A stretch of DNA of 5,812 nt, from the NCBI GenBank assembly GCA_005884985.1, contig VAYK01000033.1:16982-22793 (forward strand), written 5' to 3'. Source of the DNA: Actinomycetota bacterium. Lineage in GTDB: Bacteria; Actinomycetota; Thermoleophilia; Solirubrobacterales; 70-9. The notes beneath the pieces were generated by a model. That model saw nothing but the letters and a program-made list of their open reading frames with translations. It was not told the DNA's origin and ran no database searches. Shown in pieces: positions 5,235-5,812 of this stretch. Numbering within the stretch: the first letter of the stretch is position 1; each line of letters opens with the position of its first letter. The position numbers and the translations under genes are program-made.

Positions 5235-5812
5235 ACCTTCCCGGCCTCGATCATCCAGCGCACCGTGCGCCGGACGCCCTCCTCCCAGGGCGTGAACTCG
5301 AGCCCGAGCTCGGCCTGCGCCTTGGAGCTGTCGGCCCGGGCTTGCCAGAGCAGGAAATCGAGCTGGCCGGCGCCCAGCAGTGGCGGGCGGCGGATCAGCC
5401 GTGAGACGGCCTCGCCCGTCTTCGCCAGCCCCCTCGCCACGCCCGCCGGAAGGGTTGGCGGCACCCAGCCGCGGCCGGCGTCCGCGACGGCGGCACAGAG
5501 AATCTCGCGCATCGTCGCGTAGCCGTCGCAGAGGATGTAGCGCTCGCCCGGCTTGCCCCGCTCGAAGGCGGCCAGATGACCCGCGGCGACGTCGTCGACG
5601 TAGGCGAGCGTCATCCCACCGGGCGGGACGCCCGGCAGGCGGCGGCGGATCGCGTCGCGAACGGCTCCGTCGATCCCCGTTCCCTGCCACGGCCCCGGCC
5701 CGTAGACCGAGGATGGGTTGACGACCACGACCTCGATCCCCTCGGCTGCCTCGGCGAGCACCAGCTCCTCGGCGCGCTGCTTGGAGCGCTCGTACGCGGT
5801 GCCCTTCGGGTA
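5231..5812 (-). CDS. NAD-dependent epimerase/dehydratase (C-terminal part)
   Basis: Minus-strand frame open from the window edge to TGA at 5233-5231: 193 residues, with the N-terminal Rossmann GxxGxxG region outside the window. The visible part begins with YPKGTAYERSKQRAEE, whose Tyr-x-x-x-Lys (residues 7 and 11 of the fragment) is the catalytic pair of extended short-chain dehydrogenases. Next come NPSSVYGPG (about residues 36-44), the conserved post-catalytic motif, then LAYVDDVAAGHLAAFERG and GERYILCDG, typical of dihydroflavonol-reductase-like and HpnA-like (hopanoid-associated) sugar epimerases. The likely role is NAD(P)-dependent oxidation, epimerisation or reduction of a sugar or similar carbonyl compound in the cytosol; the exact substrate is unknown. 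A GTG at 5761 is inside the conserved region and is not the real start. It converges on the DegT aminotransferase with 4 bases between stops, so it is not in the same transcript, though both families act on sugar nucleotides. Confidence 0.88.
   Translation of the reverse strand, partial: YPKGTAYERSKQRAEELVLAEAAEGIEVVVVNPSSVYGPGPWQGTGIDGAVRDAIRRRLPGVPPGGMTLAYVDDVAAGHLAAFERGKPGERYILCDGYATMREILCAAVADAGRGWVPPTLPAGVARGLAKTGEAVSRLIRRPPLLGAGQLDFLLWQARADSSKAQAELGLEFTPWEEGVRRTVRWMIEAGKV

Overview
The window is GC-rich, with mostly G or C at third codon positions, GTG and TTG starts, and tightly packed genes with overlapping stop/start codons. Together with the order leuB-ilvE-cimA, this points to a high-GC actinobacterium. 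The class Thermoleophilia (Solirubrobacterales/Gaiellales-like) is my best guess, from remembered gene order and protein style rather than from a search.

Layout. Positions 1-82 (minus strand) hold the first 27 codons of a gene for an exported protein, with a clear signal peptide; the rest lies outside the window. Divergent from it, 198-5226 on the plus strand is a four-gene run: leuB (3-isopropylmalate dehydrogenase), ilvE (class IV branched-chain aminotransferase), cimA ((R)-citramalate synthase) and a DegT/DnrJ/EryC1/StrS-family PLP aminotransferase. From 5231 to the right edge, on the minus strand, is the C-terminal part of an extended-SDR NAD-dependent epimerase/dehydratase. It converges with the DegT gene, with only 4 bases between the stop codons.

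How the genes work together. CimA makes citramalate from pyruvate and acetyl-CoA. LeuCD (not in this window) would isomerise it. LeuB can oxidise the product to 2-oxobutyrate, feeding isoleucine synthesis without threonine deaminase. IlvE does the final transamination for Ile, Leu and Val. LeuB also serves leucine synthesis. The DegT gene overlaps cimA by GTGA and is probably co-transcribed, but its family mostly aminates nucleotide-linked sugars. With the neighbouring sugar-epimerase-like gene it suggests a switch to surface-polysaccharide or glycan functions.

The most interesting non-standard signal is the 137-base gap between ilvE and cimA. It begins with a 17-codon ORF, whose ATG overlaps the ilvE stop as TGATG, encoding MRVLIEATGRISGAAAA. 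Val-Leu-Ile are consecutive codons 3-5, the three end products of this pathway. It is followed by several mutually exclusive GC-rich hairpins and then the cimA ribosome-binding site. This looks like a branched-chain amino-acid leader peptide/attenuator placed inside the operon. A second tiny ORF (157-201), with a good Shine-Dalgarno sequence and an ATGA overlap with leuB, is a weaker candidate. I found no tRNA, rRNA, CRISPR array, insertion sequence or convincing intrinsic terminator.
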